Assembly (NCBI GenBank): GCA_039707655.1
Contig: CM077675.1
Coordinates: 420,565,162 to 420,629,161, forward strand
Reading direction: 5' to 3'
Source: Elymus sibiricus
Taxonomy: Eukaryota > Streptophyta > Magnoliopsida > Poales > Poaceae
Length of the DNA stretch: 64,000 bases
A program made the translations under genes and the position numbers. The notes beneath the pieces were generated by a model that saw only the letters and a program-made list of their open reading frames with translations, did not search any database and was not told the origin of the DNA. Shown in pieces: positions 33,501-45,786 of the stretch (position 1 is the first letter of the stretch; each line of letters begins with the position of its first letter).

Positions 33501-34578
33501 ATGAGGTGATCAAAGCGTTCGGGTTTATAAAAGTTTACGAAGAAGCTTGTATTTACAAGAAAGTGAGTTGGAGCTCTATAGCATTTCTAATATTATATGT
33601 GGATGACATATTGCTGATTGGAAACAATATAGAAATGTTGGAAAGCGTGAAGGAATACTTGAACAAGAGTTTTTCAATGAAGGACCTAGGAGAAGCTGCT
33701 TTCATATTAGGCATCAAGATCTATAGAGATAGATCAAGACGCTTAATATGACTTTCACAGAGCACATACCTTGACTAAGTTTTGAAGAAGTTCAAAATGG
33801 ATCAGTCCAAGAAGGGGTTCTTGCCTGTATTGCAAGGTGTGAAGTTGAGTAAGACTCAATGCCCAGTGACTGCAGAAGATAGAGAAAAGATGAGTGTCAT
33901 CCCCTATGCTTCAGCCATAGGCTCTATCATGTATGCAATGCTGTGCACAAGACCTGATGTCAGCCTTGCCATAAGTATGGCCAGAAGGTTTCAAAGTGAT
34001 CTAGGAGTGGAACACTGGAGGCAGTCAAGAATATCCTGAAGTACCTGAAAAGGACTAAGGACATGTTTCTCGTTTATGGAGGTGATCAAGAGCTCGTCGT
34101 AAAGGGTTACGTCGATGCAAGCTTTGACACTGATCCGGATAACTCTAAGTCTCAAACCGAATATGTATTTATTCTCAATGGGGTTGCAGTAAGCTGGTGC
34201 AGTTCCAAGCAGAGCGTGGTAGATGATTCTACATGCGAAGCGGAGTACATCGCTACCTCGGAGGCGGCGAAGGAAGGTGCCTGGATGAAGGAGTCCATGA
34301 CAGATCTTGGAGTAGTGCCCAGTGCACTGAACCCAATGACCCTGTTCTGTGACAACACTTGTGCCATTGCTCTGGCCAAGGGACCAAGGTTTCACAAGAG
34401 GACCAGACACATAAAGCGACGCTTCAATTCCATCCGCGATTACATCAAGGAAGAGGACATAAATATTTGCAAAGTGCACACGGATCTGAATGTTGCAGAC
34501 CCGTTGACTAAACTTCTTCCAAGGGCTAAACATGATCAACACCAGAACTGTATGGGTGTTAGATTCATTACAATGTAA
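30596..34578 (+). pseudogene. Copia gag-pol polyprotein of the Angela-like element
   Basis: The ATG at 30596 starts MSRAVAPLNFNVFLEKAKLK (gag). A CCHC zinc knuckle (CFHCKGTGHWKRNC) lies at 31349-31390. The protease active site VFDTGS is near 31499. The integrase has its GAG-pre region (LWHCRLGHIG) and core (HTDVCGPI at 32090, SDRGGEY, NGVSERRNR). Reverse transcriptase spans about 32990-33750 (KTAFLNG, YVDD at 33596-33607), and RNase H 34060-34400 (VDASFDTD, CEAEYIA). One frame carries everything up to 34020 but holds stops at 30899, 31124, 31535, 32648, 32837, 33749 and 33776; a one-base shift follows at about 34018-34060. The order protease-integrase-RT-RNase H is diagnostic of Copia. The length is normal for the family. 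Confidence 0.93.
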
Positions 34579-34628
34579 ATCACATAGTGATGTGAGCTAG
34601 ATTATTGACTCTAGTGCAAGTGGGAGAC

Positions 34629-36415
34629 TGTTGGAAATATGCCCTAGAGGAAATAATAAAGTGATTATTATTATATTTCCTTGTTCATGATAATCGTTTA
34701 TTATCCATGCTATAATTGTATTGATTGGAAACACAAATACATGTGTGGATACATAGACTACACTGTGTCCCTGGTATGCCTCTAGTAGACTAGCTCGTTG
34801 ATCAAAGATGGTCAAGGTTTCCTGGCCATAGACATGAGATGTCATTTGATAATGGGATCACATCATTAGGAGAATCATGTGATGGACAAGACCCAAACTA
34901 TGAACGTAGCATACGATCGTGTCAGTTTATTGCTATAGTTTTCTGCATGTCAAGTATCTGTTCCTATGACCATGAGATCATGCAACTCACTGACACCGGA
35001 GGAATACCTTGTGTGTATCAAACGTCGCAACGTAACTGGGTGACTATAAAGTTGCTCTACAGGTATCTCCAAGGGTGTCTGTTGAGCTGGCATGGATCGA
35101 GACTGGGATTTGTTACTCTGTGTGACGGAGAGGTATCTCAGGGCCCACTCGGTAATACAACATCACAATAAGCCTTGCAAGCAAAGTGACTAAAGAGTTA
35201 GCCACGGGATCTTGTATTACAGAACGAGTAAAGAGACTTGCCAGTAACGAGATTGAACTAGGTATAGAGATACCGACGATCGAATCACGGGCAAGTAACA
35301 TACCAAAGAACAAAGGGAACAGCATACGGGATTAACTGAATCCTTGACATAGAGGTTCAACCGATAAAGATCTTCGTAGAATATGTAGGAACCAATATGG
35401 GCATCTAGGTCCCGCTATTGGTTATTGACCGTAGAGGTGTCTCGGTCATGTCTACATAGTTCTCGAACCCGCAGGGTCTGCACACTTAACGTTCGGTGAC
35501 GTTTCAGTAGTATTGAGTTATGTATGGTGGTGACCGAAGATTGTTCGGAGTCCCGGATGAGATCCCGAACGTCCCGAGGAGCTTCGGAATGGTCCGGAGG
35601 TAAAGATTGATATATAGGAAGTCCCGTTTTGGTCTCCGAAAAAGTTTCGGGCACTTCCGGTAGTGTACCGAGATTGACGAATGGGTTCCGGGGGGTCCAC
35701 CAAGTGGGGCCCACCCACCCCAAGGGTCACATGGGCCTAGGAGCTGGCGCACCAGCCCCTGGTGGGCTTGCCGGCCAGCCCCTAGGAGGCCATTGCGCAA
35801 GGGGTGGGGAGGAGGCCAAGTGGGGAGGAGTCCTACTAGGATTCCACCTCCCTTGTGGGAGGTGGACTCCTCCCCCTTGGTGATGGTTCGGTCGAACCCC
35901 TAGGGAAACCCTAGGGCTGCCTCCACCTCCCTCCCTCCTATATATACTAGAGGTTTTTTAGGGAAGCCCCCAACCTGAAAAGCCAGGGCTGCCTCTCTCT
36001 CCCTCTAGATCTGTTCTCCACTAGATCGTCTCGGTTGCGCTTGGCAAAGCCCTGCCGGGACAGCACCACCACCACCGTCACCACGCCGTCGTGCTACCGG
36101 GGAACTCATCTACCTCTCCGCTCCCTCTTGCTGGATTAAGAAGGCGGAGATCGTCATCTAGCTGTACGTGTGCTGAACGCGGAGGTGCCGTCCGTTCGGC
36201 GCTAGATCGGGACGGATCGTGATTGGATCGCGGGACGGCTTGCGATTTGGATCGCGAAGACGTTCGACTACATCAACCGCATTTCTTAACGCTTCCCGCT
36301 TAGCAATCTACAAGGGTACATAGATCCACTCTCCCTCTCGTAGATGCTCATCACCATGGATAGATCTTGCGTGTGCGTAGGAAATTTTTTGATTCCCATG
36401 CAACGTTCCCCAACA
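34629..36415 (+). repeat. 3' LTR of the Angela-like element
   Basis: 1787 bp; pair of 27575-29344 with scattered substitutions. TATA motif at 35939-35946. Preceded by AAGTGGGAGAC, the purine tract. Confidence 0.93.
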
Positions 36416-37439
36416 ATATGCCCAACATTAGGCCCCAGATTGATTTGAACCTGTTCATGTCAATCTTCAAGTCTTCTGGTTGGCGAGTCTTGTGTCTCTC
36501 TTAACTTAAAATAAATCTTCATGACCCGCCATATAAAATGGATGACATCATCTCTGATAAATCCAAACAAACCTTCATGACATCACAACGGATCTTTGCA
36601 TTAACCGGTCAACCCGAAAATCGACGCGTCGTCCTGGTCAATCATTATCATGTCTCCTCGATTCTCGCGTTGGACTGTTGTTGTTCCACCTTTTCCTTAT
36701 AAATAGGCACGGAGGGGGGGGTTCCATTCCTTTCACTCTCCCCCGCTGTCGTTCCCTCTTCTTCTTCTTCCTCCCAGCGCTCCGCTCGACCGAAGCTCCG
36801 CCGCACCTGCCGGACCGCGCCGTCCACCTCGACAAGGCCGCTGCATCAACCTGTTTCGACCATAGTTCATCGGCACGTGCCCGCATTCCTTGCATCATCT
36901 CATGTTCCATTCCTCAGCTTCCTCAGATCCGCATTAGGTCGCCGGAGTCCCTTAGAGTTCGTCGCCGTTCATCGGAGTTTCATACTAATGCCTGGAAAGG
37001 AATCATCTTTCGGCTCGGAAACGCTAGCAAAATCACTCGGTGTCTTATTTAGCATATACTTTGTACTCGGAGTAGATCGCTTCTTCACCGGAATCCGCAT
37101 ATTGACTGCCCGTTCTTCCACCACTGTTTTTAGGGTTAACAAATATTTCCCTTTTTATCTTCATCCGTAGATCTATAATTGTAGTTGTAGCTGGTAAAAC
37201 TTGTTTGTCTACACTTAGCAGCATTTTCCGTATTCACTTTCTAATTGACCCACCATCACGCTGCCGGCTCACCCTGGCAAAGTATAATCCGCTTCATACC
37301 TGCAGTCGACGGCGGCTCATATTGTAACAATGACCCGCCAAATAGCGTCGCCGTCTTAGAACCATAGTTGTTCTTGTCATGTAGTACTCTTAACCCGCCA
37401 TAATTCTATGTCTTTCCACAACTTTTAAACCGGTCCATC
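36416..37439 (+). repeat. Right part of the LTR-like region of element E and leader of its gene
   Basis: Continues the sequence broken at 27574 (cccaacattaggccccagat). It contains a clear TATAAATAG at 36698-36706, followed by a CT-rich stretch with cttcttcttcctcc, a plausible LTR promoter and leader. The exact end of the LTR and the primer site could not be placed. Small ORFs (36678-37052) are not convincing. Confidence 0.55.
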
Positions 37440-39682
37440 ATGGCTAAAGCCCCTTCTTCTTGTGATTGGTAGCCTCCGGGGTTACCGAGCTTATACTCAA
37501 TGAATCCGTAGCCATGGGGGTTTTGCCGGCTCAGGAAGTCATCCATTGGCGGGTTCTTGGTCCCGAGACTATTCCTGAACCCAAGGAGGGGGAAGTGGTT
37601 ATCTTTACGGATCATCTTCTCTGTGGCTTTTCACCGCCCGGGTCAAATAAAATTCGGGACGCCTTGCACTTATACAAACTTCACCCTCAAGATATTGGCC
37701 CCAATTCTGTCACCAACCTGTGCCAATTTCAAGTTTTCTACGAGGTGTATCTGCAAGAGGAGCCCACTGTTGATCTCTTCAGGGACTTCTTTTATATCAA
37801 CTGCCAGACTGAGATAGCAGACGGGCCAAGTATTGAACTCGGAGGTGTCTCCATCCATAGGCGGAGAGATGTATCTTTTCCCTCTGCTGTTTTGCCTAGT
37901 CAACCCAAAGATTGGAACCGCACTTGGTTCTATTGCAGAGACACTGCCCCGGCTGAAGAGAATCCATTGCCGGGTTATTGCCCCTACCAGGTCTGCACCA
38001 CCATCGAGCTTCCAGACCGGCTGTCCGCCACAGAGCGCGCTCACTACGCTCATACCTTCTCAAAAATCCGGGCTTTATTAGCCAATGGGTTAACTGGCGT
38101 GGATTTGACCCGCTGCTAGGTTTCCTGGAGAATTTTGCCGCTGAGACGGCGCGGCGGCTTAATGTGTCAATACTCTGGCGGTGTGGACGACCCCCAACAC
38201 TTCAACCAGACTCCTCTGATAGACAAAGACCTCAATCTGATTGTCAAGTCACTGCTTGGAGAACCTCAGGAGGTTTGCAACAAGACGGGGTTAAATCCCT
38301 TCTATGTTCTTAACCCGGCTCCCGCTGTAAGACCCTTTACTTTAATCTTCATTATTTCCCTTTAGATTTTGCACTTCCCACCTCTTTTAACTTTTCTGCA
38401 AATGTATGTATGTATGTAGGCCGACTCTTCCTTCTGGAAGAAGAGAATAACTACGACTTCCACTTCAAAGAAGAAAAACAAAGCAACTAAGACCCGGGCT
38501 CCGGCTCGTCAAAAGAAGCAGACAGCTCAAGAGCTGCTCGAACTGGATGACTCGGAGGTAGAACTTGACTCCCTTGGCCTTCTTTTCATGCAACTTATTA
38601 ACGCTGACTCCTCTCAGGGTGAAGCGGAGACAAGCCAAGCCGGTGCAGCAGAGGTAACTATCATCTCCTCTGACTCAGAACCTTTGCCAAGAGAGAAAAT
38701 ACGGCGGGTCATCCGGAAAGTAAAGTTTTCTCACCCTCTTGCTCACTTGGATCCCAACTTTCTTTTGAAGAAGCAGCAACATGACTCCACGTGTCAGACC
38801 CGGAGCGACGGCTCTGAAGATCTAGTGGCTGGCTTATCCAACACACCAGCTCCTCGGAAACGCTGCAATGAGGTATTTCATAGCTTTGTTTTCATCTCTT
38901 CTGTGCATTAGCCTCATGCAACAACCTTCTTATATTGTTCAACTTCAATTTTTCAGGAAACACCTCCGTCCTCTGGCGACTCAATCGGCACACAGCTGCC
39001 TGTCTTTGTTGTCAACCCTGGGTAAAGAGTTTTCCTTTGTTGATATCCAAAGGTTTGCTTTCATGTGCTTATAAACTTGTCCACTTCTGGTTCAGGGCCA
39101 AGGCAAAAATAAGCAAGAAACAAAAAGTGGGCGACTCCTCCAAAACCTCAAAAGCCTCTGAGCCGGAAGAAGATATTCCGAAGCCCCTTGAAGCCCCAAT
39201 CCAGAGTTCGGAAGACCCTGCTTCTCATCAAGATGACCCTCCTCCGTAGACAGAGGAAATCTTTTCTGAGGCCATGGACACTGATGTCGACCCGGCCAAC
39301 ATTGATGACCCGCCAAGCCCGATTCCTCTCCACCCAATTGAAGAAAACCCTTCTGAGAAGGATGACACTGACGTGGTCATCACCGGGGCTGGTTATAAAC
39401 CACCACGAGCCTCAACCGTGCTGGCCAAGCATAAAGAAGAGACTCCTTTGCTGGAGAAGGGCAAGGCCAAATTGAACCTGCCGGATTACGCGGACTTCAA
39501 TGTCAGCGAGCTGCACGCCGGTTATCTAAACTGCCTTCATACAAATCGTGATATGGAGGCCGGCTTAGTAAACTTAATGAAGCAGAAGTATGAGATACGA
39601 ATTTCAGTCCCTTTCCACTTCACAGATATATACTTACGTAGCCCCCAAGGGCCGGCTTATCCTAAAAGGACAAGCTGGGTCT

Positions 39683-39960
39683 TGTAGGAGATATGCCCAA
39701 GAGGCAATAATAAATGTTATTATTTATCCCCATGTTCTTAATTAAGTTTATATTCCAGGCTATAACTGCAATGATTCTCGAGTCTGCAATATCCACGAGG
39801 CCCGGAGGGAATCTCATTTGCACGTGTGGTATAATAAACGGTAAAATGTATTCCTAGTCTTGCCTCTAAGACTGGCTCAAGTATTGCATGATGATCCTGT
39901 TTTCCTGATCATGGGCATGGCTATGCCGGCAATTTTGAGGGCGCAATGTTGGTAGAACAC
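39683..39960 (+). repeat. 5' LTR of Copia F, first part
   Basis: It matches 54618-54895 with about six substitutions by eye. It is cut at AACAC (39956-39960), the TSD of the nested Gypsy G, and continues at 47430. Confidence 0.9.
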
Positions 39961-41598
39961 TGATGTCTACTACGCAACCTTCTTCTTGTAGACTCGTGTT
40001 GGGCCTCCAAGCGCAGAGTTTTGTAGGACAGTAGCAAATTTCCCTCAAGTGGATGACCTAAGGTTTATCAATCCGTGGGAGGCGTAGGATGAAGATGGTC
40101 TCTCTGAAACAACCCTGCAACCAAATAACAAAGAGTCTCTTGTGTCCCCAACACACCCAATACAATGGTAAATTGTATAGGTGCACTAGTTCGGCGAAGA
40201 GATGGTGATACAAGTGTAATATGGATGGTAGATATAGGTTTTTGTAATCTGAAAATATAAAAACAGCAAGGTAACTAATGATAAAAGTGAGCACAAACGG
40301 TATTGCAATGCTTGAAAACAAGGCCTAGGGTTCATACTTTCACTACTGCAAGTTCTCTCAACAATACTAACATAGTTGAATCATACGTAAATCCCTCACG
40401 TGCGACAAAGAGTTCACTCCAAAGTCACAAATAGCGGAGAACAAACGAAGAAATTATTGTAGGGTACGAAACCACCTCAAAGTTATATTTTCCGATCAAT
40501 CTTATGAGTTATCCCTATAAGTGTCACGAACAGCCCTAGAGTTCGTACTAAAATAACACCTTAAGATACACATCAACCAAAACCCTAATGTCACCTAGAT
40601 AATCCAATGTCACCACGAGTAACCATGGGCTTGATTATACGATATGCATCACACAATTTCAGATTCATCATGTTCAATCCAACATAAAGAACTTCAAAGA
40701 GTGCCCCAAAGTTTCTACCGGAGAGTCAAGACGAAAACGTGTGCCAACCCCTATGCATAGATTCCCAAGGTCACGGAACCCGCAAGTTGATCACCAAAGC
40801 ATACATCAAGTGGGTCAATAGAACATCCCATTGTCACCACGGATATCCCATCGCAAGACATACATCAAGTGTTCTCAAATCCTTTAAAGACTCAATCCGA
40901 TAAGAAAACTTCAAAGGGAAAACTCAATTCATCACAAGAAGATAGAGAGGGGAAAACTCCATATGATTCATCTATATTAATAAAGCTCGCGGTACATCAA
41001 GATCGTGCCATCTCAAAAACACGAGAGAGAGAGATCAAACAGATAGCTACTGGTACATACCCTCAGCCCCGAGGGTGAACTACTCCCTCCTCGTCATGGA
41101 AACAGCCGGGATGATGAAGATGGCCTCCCGTGATGGTTTCCCCCTCCGGCAGGGTGCCGGAACAGGCTCCCGATTGGTTTTTCGTTGCTACAGAGGCTTG
41201 CGGCGGCGGAACTCCCGATCTAGGTTTCTTTCTGGGGGTTTTGGTATTTATAGGAATTTTTGGCGTCGGTCTCACGTCAAGGGGGTTCCCGAGGGGCCCA
41301 CAAGCCAGGGGGCGCGCCCTAGGGGGGAGCGAGCCCCCTAGGCTTGTGGCTGCCTCGGGACTCCTCTCCGGTATCTTTTTGCTCCAGTATTTTTTATATT
41401 TTCCAAAAATATTCTCCGTAAATTTTCAGCCCATTCCGAGAACTTTTATTTCTGCACAAAAAAACGACACCATGGTAGTTCTGCTGAAAACAGCGTCAGT
41501 CCGGGTTAGTTCTAATAAAATCATACCAAAATCATATAAAATTATTGTAAACATGGCATGAATACTTCATAAATTATAGATACGTTGGAGACGTATCA
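39961..41598 (-). repeat. 3' LTR of element G (minus-strand sense)
   Basis: 1638 bp; direct repeat of 45787-47424 with few differences. It starts TGATGTCTACTACGC and ends GAGACGTATCA on the plus strand. Confidence 0.93.
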
Positions 41599-44500
41599 GC
41601 GTCCCCAAGCTTAATTCCTGCTCGTCCTCGAGTAGGTAAATGATAAAAGAAATAATTTATGAAGTGTGAATGCTAGCAAGTGCACAAGTTTGATCAATGA
41701 TCATTCCAATCACTTTTTCTAGCATCAGTATAAACCATAAACAGTAGCTCATCTCATAAAACTTCTCATGATCAAGTAACAAGCTATTCACATGTTAAAG
41801 TATAGACCAGAAAGTTTCTTGAAAACTAACATACCATATTCCTAGTCATCGAACAATTGGAATTCATCTTATTTTCAAGAAGGGTCTATGTAAGAGCTTT
41901 GATTTAGCAAATTCCACATCCTCAACTATCATATAGTCTTCCATGATTAGTGTCACTCAAAGCATATTTTAAGAACAAATAGCATCCATCGAACACAGAG
42001 AAAGATAGGGGCTTAATGTTTTGCCTCCCAACTTATTTATCATATAGATAATTGTCAACAATAATAATTCATGATCAAATATATTTGTGTGGATATATAT
42101 GTCTAGATCATTCCCCAACACATGACGCTTGCCAAAAGAAAAAGGCGAAATATAGGAAGTGGTGAAGATCACCATGACTCTTGCATAAAGGTAATTACTA
42201 GAAAGTAAAAGATAGGGCCTTCGTAGAGGGAAGCATTGATTTGCAAAGGTGCCAGAGCTCGAGCTTTTAAACAGAGTTGAATAATAATTTTGAGCGGTAT
42301 GCTTTCATTGTCAACATAACAACCGAGAGATCTCGGTATCTTCCATGCTAGATACATTATAGGCGGTTCCCAAACGGAATGGTAAAGTTTTTACTCCCCC
42401 TCCACCAATCAATCACACTCCACGGCGAGCCAAATCCACGGGTACCGTCCATACAAACAACAATCTTGGGGGAGTTTTGTTTCATTATATTTTGATTTGA
42501 TTTTTGAGCATGGAACTGGGCATCCCGAATACCAGCCACTTTCTCGTGAATGATAGTGAATCAACACATATCGTGAGAATAACCCACCTAGCATGGAAGA
42601 TACTGACAGCCCCTAGTCACTATATGAGCGATTCGGGCATACAAAACAGAATATTATTTGAAGGTTTAGAGTTTGGCACATGCAAATTTACTTGGAACGG
42701 CAGGTAAATACCGCATATAGGTAGGTATGGTGGACTCATATGGAACAACTTTGGGTTTAAGGGTGTTTGGATGCACAAGTAGTATTTCTACTTGGTGCGG
42801 AAGTTTTGGCTAGTATGAGGTGGAAGCAAAAGCACCACATGTTGGAGGATCCATAACAATATAACTTCTATACAAATATACCCAAACATAACTCATTAAG
42901 TTGTCTTCCTTGTCCAATTTTAACTAATTTGCTCGAGTTTGAAAATAATTAATGAGCTCACAATCATAGAAGATGTCCAAGATAGTATATTTATATGTGG
43001 AATCTCTCTTCCTTCAATATTCTTTCATGAATTGTTCAAGCGACTAATGCGGTGTTTGCTAACTTTCAATAAATTTAACTACCTATACTTATTATGTGTG
43101 AAGTCATTACTCCCCATGGGATAAGTATATGAAGCATATTTAATTTCAGATTTATGATATTCAATTCATTCAACCATTTACTCATAGGATATAAGTGAAG
43201 CACGAGAGTGAATGACAAACTACTCCAAAAAGATATAAGTGAAGATCAATGACTAGCCAACAATTAAATAACTATGTGAAGACTCTCTCATCTAATAATT
43301 TCAGATCTTAAGTATTTTATTAAACAGCAAGCAAAATAAAAAATATCACTCCAAGAATAGCACGCATCATGTGAACGAATAAAAATTTAGGCTCAACATA
43401 GGCTAACCGATAATTGTTGATGAAGAGAGGTGGGATGCGTAGCATCCCCAAGCTTAGATGCTTGAGACTTCTTGAAATATTTACTTGGGGTGCCTTGGGA
43501 ATCCCCAATCTTGAGCTTTTGTATCTCGTTCAATCCTCTCATATCATGGTTTCACCTATTCTCAAAAACATCTTCCACACAAAACTTGAAAAGAACTCGT
43601 GAGATAGGTTAGTACACATAAGAACAAATCAACACTTCATGTACTGCCAAGACATGTTGCACAATAATTTTCAAACATCATTTACTGTTTACTATCATTT
43701 CCACAATTTATATCTACCAATATAGGCTATGAAAACCATAGGATAACTAGATAACAAAACTATGACAGCAATCTGTCCAAACAGAACAGTCTGTAGCAAT
43801 TTATTAAACCAGTGTACTTATGTAACTCAAATAATTATGAAAATTTAGGACATGCTATAAAATTTATATGAAAATACTTTGTAAAAGTTTCTGAAACTTT
43901 CCACGTTCCAGTAAAATATGAAAATTCAAACACTACAGCCAAAGTTTCTGTTTATACACAGCACACATCAAACATGCAATTCAAGCATCCTAAAAGGCAA
44001 TTCTTGGAACTTTTTATTGAAAAACAAGATTATAAATAACACCTAACAGATAACAACAAAATAAAATGACGCTCCAAGAAAAACTCATATTGTGTGACGA
44101 ATAAAAATATAGCTCCAAGTAAGATATACCGATAGTGTTGAAGACGAAAAAGGGGATGCCTTCCGGGGCATCCCCAAGCTTAGGCGCTTGAGTCTTCCAT
44201 GGATATTAACTTGGGGGTGCCTTGGGCATCCCCAAGCTTAGGTTCTTGTCACTCCTTATTCTCCTCATATCGGTGTCTCACCCAAAACTTGAAAACTTCA
44301 ATCACACAAAACTTAACGGAACTTCGTGAGAAAGGTTAGTGTAATAAATAAAGATCATTCACTTAGGTACTGTCAAGACAAGATTCATAATTGTTCCCAC
44401 ATAATACCTACTGTATTATATCATTCCCATAATTTATACCACTAAATATAAGCTATGAAAACACTAAAACAAGCAGACTATGCATGCAAAACAGAATCTG

Positions 44501-44885
44501 TCAAAAACAGAACAGTATGTGAAGATCTGTAGTGTATCCATACTTCCCTATCTCTGAAAATTCTGAAAAATTAGGAAAACCTGAAGAATTTGTATATAAA
44601 TACTGTGTAAAAATTTAAGATCATTATCACGCTCCAGTAAAAAATTAAAATTCATGTACTGGAGACAAAAGTTTCTGTTTTGGTTCAGCATCAATTCTAC
44701 TCATCTTGTGAGTCATCCCAAAGGCTTTACTTGGCACTTTATTGAAATAAAAGATACAAAACATGATTAATACAGTATCTTAATCATGTGATCACACAAA
44801 AACAGAAAGTAAAAGTGTTAGGTTGCCTCCCAACAAGCGCTTTTCTTTAATGCCTTTTAGCTAGGCATGATGATTTCAACGATGC
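41599..44885 (-). other. Non-coding internal region of element G with a 726-bp tandem duplication
   Basis: No coding signal. GCATCCCCAAGCTTA occurs at 43442 and 44168, and ACAGAACAGT at 43781 and 44507, both 726 bp apart; the whole block of about 43310-44035 is duplicated at 44036-44780. The GCATCCCCAAGCTT motif (purine tract in complement) also occurs near 44226 and 45451 and as GCGTCCCCAAGCTT at 41599. Sequence overlaps in kind with element A at 4200-4810. Confidence 0.65.
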
Positions 44886-45662
44886 TCACATAGGGATAAT
44901 AATTGAAACATGCAAAAGAGCATCATGAATCTCATGACAAGCACATTTAAGTCTAACACACTTCCTATGCATAGGGATTTTGTGAGCAAACAATTTATGG
45001 GAGCAAGAATCAACTATCATAGGAAGGTAAAACAAGCATAACTTCAAAACTTTGAACACATAGAGAGGAAACTTGATATTATTGCAATATGTAGAAGCAT
45101 AAGATCGTCTCTCATAATAATTTTCAGTAGCATCATGAAAGAATTCAACAATATAACCAGCACATATAGCATTCTTTTCATGATCTACAAGCATAGAAAT
45201 TTTACTACTCTCCACAATAGAAGATTTCTTCTCATGACTAATAGTGGGAGCAAACTCAACAAAATAACTATCATGTGAAGCATAATCCAATTGAAAATTA
45301 AAATCATGATGACAAGTTTCATGGTTATCATTATTCTTTATATCATACATGTCATCACAATAATCATCATAAATAGGAGGCATGCTTTCATCATAATAAA
45401 TTTGCTCATCAAAACATGGGGGACTAAACATATCATCTTCATCAAACATAGCATCCCCAAGCTTGTAGCTTTGCATATCATTAGCATCATGAATATTCAA
45501 GGAATTCATACTAACAACATTGCAATCATGCTCATCACTCAAAGATTTAGTGCCAAACATTTTAATAACTTCTTCTTCTAACACTTGAGCACAATTTTCC
45601 TTTCCATCATTTTCACGAAAGACATTAAAAAGATGAAGCATATGAGGCAACCTCAATTCCAT
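44886..45662 (-). CDS. Unknown acidic 258-residue protein of element G
   Basis: The first ATG on the minus strand in this open frame is at 45662 (MELRLPHMLHLFNVFRENDG); the open frame extends further upstream but only with non-ATG codons. The protein is rich in D, E, N, Y and H, with a run such as PPIYDDYCDDMYDIKNNDNH. The C-terminal part is Cys/His-containing and hydrophobic (FKVLKLCLFYLPMIVDSCSH). It has no protease or zinc-knuckle signature and I recognise no domain. It starts about 100 bases after the primer site, where gag normally begins, so it may replace gag. The uninterrupted frame in a young-looking copy suggests that it is, or recently was, translated. Function unknown. Confidence 0.5.
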   Translation of the reverse strand: MELRLPHMLHLFNVFRENDGKENCAQVLEEEVIKMFGTKSLSDEHDCNVVSMNSLNIHDANDMQSYKLGDAMFDEDDMFSPPCFDEQIYYDESMPPIYDDYCDDMYDIKNNDNHETCHHDFNFQLDYASHDSYFVEFAPTISHEKKSSIVESSKISMLVDHEKNAICAGYIVEFFHDATENYYERRSYASTYCNNIKFPLYVFKVLKLCLFYLPMIVDSCSHKLFAHKIPMHRKCVRLKCACHEIHDALLHVSIIIPM

Positions 45663-45758
45663 TTTTTGTAGTCTTCTTTTATAGACTAAACTAGTGATAA
45701 AACAAAAAACTAAAAAATTCAATTGCAAGATCTAAAGATATACCTTCAAGCACTCACC

Positions 45759-45776
45759 TCCCCGGCAACGGCGCCA
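45759..45776 (-). promoter_or_regulatory. Primer binding site (tRNA-Asp type) of element G
   Basis: On the plus strand TCCCCGGCAACGGCGCCA is the exact complement of the site in element A at 2700-2717. It lies 10 bases from the LTR at 45787. Confidence 0.85.
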
Positions 45777-45786
45777 GAAAAGAGCT

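Larger units (their letters stand above)
27575..36415 (+). mobile_element. Angela/BARE/WIS-like Copia element, complete but defective
   Basis: 8.8 kb, with LTRs 27575-29344 and 34629-36415 starting TGTTGGAAATATGCCC and ending TTCCCCAACA. It has a primer site just after the 5' LTR and a purine tract (AAGTGGGAGA) just before the 3' LTR. The internal domain encodes gag, protease, integrase, reverse transcriptase and RNase H in the Copia order. The TSD is ATATC (27570-27574) and ATATG (36416-36420), one mismatch. The polyprotein has seven in-frame stops and one frameshift, so the copy cannot move by itself. Confidence 0.93.
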
